Below are positions 6,242-8,384 of a DNA stretch of 8,384 bases, piece by piece. Under the pieces are notes generated by a model. It was given only the letters and a program-made list of their open reading frames with translations, made no database searches and had not been told where the DNA came from. Every line of letters begins with the position of its first letter. Position 1 is the first letter of the stretch. Origin of the DNA: Candidatus Omnitrophota bacterium (lineage in GTDB: Bacteria; Omnitrophota; Gorgyraeia; Gygaellales; Profunditerraquicolaceae); contig JACRHO010000069.1 in assembly GCA_016212045.1 (NCBI GenBank), positions 1 to 8,384 of the forward strand, given 5' to 3'. Both the position numbers and the translations under genes were made by a program.

Positions 6242-6297
6242 CCCCGTTACAAATTTTATTCTACCGGTGAATTTTGATATTTGAAACGGGGTCAATG
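6238..6297. repeat. About 60-bp palindrome between nifU and fau, containing the likely fau start
   Basis: Plus strand: GTCAACCCCGTTACAAAT pairs with ATTTGAAACGGGGTCAAT (left arm about 6238-6255, right arm about 6280-6297), with a few mismatches and ACCGGT near the centre. It begins 12 nt after the nifU stop. On the minus-strand transcript, the candidate TTG start of fau (6241) and the GGGG before it lie in the 3' arm. The stem could act as an attenuator or RNA-processing stem between nifU and fau; no U-tract follows, so it is not a standard intrinsic terminator. The TTGACCC motif at its edge also appears in the 5504-5689 element, hinting at one repeat family. Confidence 0.7.
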
Positions 6298-6308
6298 CCC
6301 CAACTGGA

Positions 6309-6752
6309 TTAATGCTCATGGGTATCAGGTCTTGGCTCAAAGGCGCTGGGGTCTTTGCCGATTTTTTTATAATAGTCAGCCAGGGCTGACCTTAATGCCT
6401 GCTCGGCCAAAACTGAGCAATGTATTTTAATCGGCGGTAACCCGCCCAAGGCCTCGGCTACTGCGCGATTGGAAATCTGCAAGGCCTCTTCCACGGTTTT
6501 GCCTTTCACCATCTCGGTTACCATAGAACTAGTGGCGATAGCGGCGCCGCAGCCCATCGTTTTAAATTTCGCATCTACGATTATACTATTCTCCACTTTA
6601 ATGTACATCCGCATTACGTCACCACAAATTACGTTGCCGACGGTACCAATCCCGCTGGCATCCGGGATTTCTCCGCAATTTCTTGGATGTAGGAAGTGAT
6701 CCATAACTTTTTCTGAATACGAACCAAATATCTTATCTTTCTCTTCGGCCAT
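6309..6752 (-). CDS. nifU: NifU/IscU-type Fe-S cluster assembly scaffold
   Basis: 147-residue scaffold on which [2Fe-2S] or [4Fe-4S] clusters are built from cysteine-derived sulfur before transfer to apoproteins; cytoplasmic. The three ligand cysteines and the conserved Asp are present: GNVICGD (C43, D45), TMGCGAAIATSS (C68) and KIHCSVLAEQALRSAL (H111, C112). The start YSEKVMDHFLHPRNCGEI is typical. The protein has only the IscU-like N-terminal module: there is no central ferredoxin-like domain and no C-terminal NFU domain, unlike full nitrogen-fixation NifU. No cysteine desulfurase (NifS/IscS) lies within the window; one could be elsewhere. The gene starts 3 nt after the MetV-like stop, with no clear ribosome binding site, so it is probably translated by coupling. 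Its stop overlaps an alternative fau start. A nearby Cys-rich MetV-like protein is a possible client, but that is inference. Confidence 0.93.
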   Translation of the reverse strand: MAEEKDKIFGSYSEKVMDHFLHPRNCGEIPDASGIGTVGNVICGDVMRMYIKVENSIIVDAKFKTMGCGAAIATSSMVTEMVKGKTVEEALQISNRAVAEALGGLPPIKIHCSVLAEQALRSALADYYKKIGKDPSAFEPRPDTHEH

Positions 6753-6755
6753 ATC

Positions 6756-7409
6756 TCATTTTGTCATTATCAATTTATGGGGTTTATCTGTCTTTTTAAA
6801 ATCCTTGGGTCCTTTTATTTTTTTAAATTGCTCCAATCTTTTTCTTTTCTCCAGTTCTTTATAAATCAAAACCCAGGCACAATCGCGCTCTTTATCCACC
6901 TCGCATTTACCTTTATCCACTCCGCCGCAGGGGCCATTGAGTAATCCTTTCGCGCAAAGCGTAATTGGGCAAATCCCGCCAGTAATATCTAAGACACATT
7001 CTCCGCACATTGAACACTTCTCATAGAAATTACCCTGGGCATCCATTACTGCGCCAAATAAGGTATTACATCCGGGTAAAATCACCAAACCCAAACGGTC
7101 ATTATCCTTTACTGATTGCGTTCCCAGGCCACAGGCTAAAACTAAAATCGCCTCTGTCTCTCTCAACAATTTCATATTCTTGGCGAGTTCTGTTTTAATT
7201 TGGCTGGCCAGGCAAGGGGCATCGGGGATACAACTCCCCAAAATAACTTTACCCTGTTTTTCTAATTCCTGCTGCAGCTTTAAAAGTTCGTCTTTGCCGC
7301 CGGCCTTACAGGTGGTGGCGCACTCGCCGCAACCAACGAGAAATAACTTTTTATAATCCTTCAACGCCTGCAAAATTTCCTGAATTGGCTTCTGTTCAGT
7401 AATAATCAT
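6756..7409 (-). CDS. metV: MetV-like methylenetetrahydrofolate reductase C-terminal (zinc-binding) domain protein
   Basis: 217-residue, cysteine-rich protein (15 Cys) matching the MTHFR_C/MetV family, which partners the MetF-type methylenetetrahydrofolate reductase in acetogens and other anaerobes of the Wood-Ljungdahl methyl branch. N-terminal half: VGCGECATTC (C27, C30, C34), GSCIPDAPC (C60, C66), LACGLGTQSV (C93) and LPGCNT (C114), an alpha/beta fold with repeated Cys sites. C-terminal signature: CSMCGEC (C132, C135, C138), GICPITLCAKGLLNGPCGG (C147, C152, C161) and GKCEVDKERDCAW (C169, C177), the part most diagnostic of the family. The tail is Lys-rich. The usual neighbour metF is not downstream and upstream sequence beyond rarA is not visible, so the symbol rests on domain similarity only. 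Start at ATG 7409 overlaps the rarA stop (ATGA), with an AGGA about 11 nt upstream. Metal or cluster content (Zn or Fe-S) cannot be told from sequence. Confidence 0.85.
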   Translation of the reverse strand: MIITEQKPIQEILQALKDYKKLFLVGCGECATTCKAGGKDELLKLQQELEKQGKVILGSCIPDAPCLASQIKTELAKNMKLLRETEAILVLACGLGTQSVKDNDRLGLVILPGCNTLFGAVMDAQGNFYEKCSMCGECVLDITGGICPITLCAKGLLNGPCGGVDKGKCEVDKERDCAWVLIYKELEKRKRLEQFKKIKGPKDFKKTDKPHKLIMTK

Positions 7410-8384
7410 TCTTTATTTTCCTTTCCCAGTTTTTCTAAGCGCTGCTTAATCTTTGCCTCGTATCCAATATCCGTCGGCTCATAGTATTTAACCTGCCGAC
7501 GGGTATATTTCTGTTTGACATAATGGCCGGGAAAATCGTGGGCGTATTTATAACCCTTACCGTGGCCTAAAACCTCGGCATCCGCATGGGTATCTTTTAA
7601 GTGCTCCGGCACCTCCTGCACCTTTTTTTCTCCTATGTCCTGCAGCGCCTTCTCAATCGCCAAATAGCTGGCATTGGATTTTGGCGCACAAGAGACATAA
7701 ATGCAGGCCTGGGCTAAGGGAATGCGCGCCTCAGGCATGCCCACAAATTCGGAAATCTGCAGGGCTGCATTTGCCAAGACTAAGGCCAAGGGGTCGGCAT
7801 TGCCTATGTCTTCCGCAGCCAAAATACAAATCCGGCGGGCAATAAAACGTGGGTCTTCGCCGGCATAGAGCATCTTGGCCATCCAGTAAATGGCTGCGTC
7901 AGGGTCAGAGCCGCGCATGGACTTGATAAACGCCGAGACAGTATCATAATGCGCATCTTCGTCCTTATCATAGACAACTGCCTTCTTCTGGATGGACTCA
8001 GCAGCAACTTCTAAATTGAAATTGATAAAACCATCTTTGGCCTTTGGCGTGGTCAGCGCGCCTACTTCCAGGGCATTTAATGGCCGGCGGGCATCTCCTT
8101 CTGAAGTCTTGGCTAAAAAAGCCAAAGCCCTTTTATCCATCTTTATTTTTACTGCCCCTAAGCCCCGCTCTTTATCTTTTAAAGCGGCATTTAATATCTC
8201 TGTTATCTCGCTTTCTTTTAGCGCTTTTAGTTCGCAGACCAGAGAGCGGGATAAAAGCGGCGCGGCCAGAGAAAAAAATGGATTGTGCACTGTGGCGCCA
8301 ATTAAAATCGGATTTCCTTCTTCTACATCCGGCAGCAAAACATCCTGCTGGGCCTTATTAAAACGGTGGATCTCGTCAATAAAA
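7406..8384 (-). CDS. rarA: Replication-associated recombination protein RarA (MgsA/WRNIP1 family AAA+ ATPase), partial (N-terminus cut by window edge)
   Basis: AAA+ ATPase related to clamp loaders that acts at stalled or damaged replication forks. The frame is open to the window edge; the first complete codon is at 8383 and about 325 residues are visible, so roughly the first 100, with Walker A, lie outside. Visible residues begin with Walker B FIDEIHRFNK, then sensor 1 region IGATVHNPFFSL (usually GATTENP), and LLSR carrying the likely Arg finger. GDARRPLNALEV is the sensor 2 region. The helical oligomerisation domain follows: GSDPDAAIYWMAKMLYAGED, RRICILAAEDIGNADPLAL and IPLAQACIYVSCAPKSNASY. 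The C-terminus has the family ending: VPEHLKDTHADAE, GHGKGYKYAHDFPGHYVKQ, YYEPTDIGYEAKI. The truncation is only the window boundary, not a broken gene. The TGA stop overlaps the next ATG. Function has no obvious link to the folate and Fe-S genes that follow. Confidence 0.94.
   Translation of the reverse strand, partial: FIDEIHRFNKAQQDVLLPDVEEGNPILIGATVHNPFFSLAAPLLSRSLVCELKALKESEITEILNAALKDKERGLGAVKIKMDKRALAFLAKTSEGDARRPLNALEVGALTTPKAKDGFINFNLEVAAESIQKKAVVYDKDEDAHYDTVSAFIKSMRGSDPDAAIYWMAKMLYAGEDPRFIARRICILAAEDIGNADPLALVLANAALQISEFVGMPEARIPLAQACIYVSCAPKSNASYLAIEKALQDIGEKKVQEVPEHLKDTHADAEVLGHGKGYKYAHDFPGHYVKQKYTRRQVKYYEPTDIGYEAKIKQRLEKLGKENKE

Noticed and set aside
6309..6340. fau starting at 6340 with a 32-nt overlap into nifU
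   Set aside because: The added residues match no part of the cyclo-ligase family, and there is no ribosome binding site; a start at 6241 (or possibly 6319) is better.
8044..8361. 105-residue plus-strand open frame opposite rarA
   Set aside because: Antisense to the clear rarA frame, with Leu/Pro-rich shadow composition.
7406..8384. rarA as a truncated pseudogene
   Set aside because: The frame is open to the window edge and begins exactly in Walker B, so the missing N-terminus is a window effect.

Overview
The window holds eight genes, all on the minus strand and packed head to tail, so it reads as one long operon-like block (or two joined ones) transcribed from high to low coordinates: rarA (5' end outside the window), a MetV-like zinc/Cys-rich protein, a NifU/IscU scaffold, 5-formyltetrahydrofolate cyclo-ligase (fau), RNase Y (rny), a YmdB-family metallophosphoesterase, a secreted GH39-like glycoside hydrolase homologue, and xseA (3' end outside the window). 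No rRNA, tRNA, CRISPR array, transposase or phage gene is visible, and no stretch over 300 bases lacks a gene. Most of the block is housekeeping.

The organism is an uncultured-type, probably anaerobic bacterium of moderate GC. The fau-rny-ymdB-xseA order occurs in many bacteria. The MetV-like protein beside a folate enzyme, and the short AT-rich tandem and inverted repeats at gene junctions, recall Candidatus Omnitrophota (PVC superphylum) or similar lineages. That placement is an impression from style and synteny, not a search result.

Layout: (1) 8384-6309, rarA, metV-like and nifU, joined by a 4-nt ATGA overlap and a 3-nt gap. (2) 6297-5687, fau, preceded by a 60-bp palindrome that contains its likely start codon. 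(3) 5689-5504, a composite 186-bp palindromic element with 7-bp terminal inverted repeats; one terminus supplies the fau stop codon and the other ends four bases before the rny ribosome binding site. (4) 5482-3929, rny. (5) 3930-3809, an ACTAGT-rich inverted repeat. (6) 3794-2985, ymdB. (7) 3018-2884, an imperfect palindrome of short tandem repeats that is translated in two frames, giving the last residues of YmdB and the whole N-terminal signal or anchor sequence of the next protein. (8) 3010-1193, the GH39-like gene, then xseA, joined by another ATGA overlap.

The functional themes are RNA and DNA turnover and repair (RNase Y, YmdB, exonuclease VII, RarA) and folate/one-carbon and Fe-S biochemistry (MetV-like, Fau, NifU). 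The outlier is the exported carbohydrate-active-enzyme homologue between ymdB and xseA. It keeps the expected nucleophile Glu but appears to have lost the acid/base Glu. The points most worth checking are the repeat-derived export signal, this possible pseudoenzyme, and the palindromes sitting exactly at gene junctions. I found no clear new defence or mobile system.
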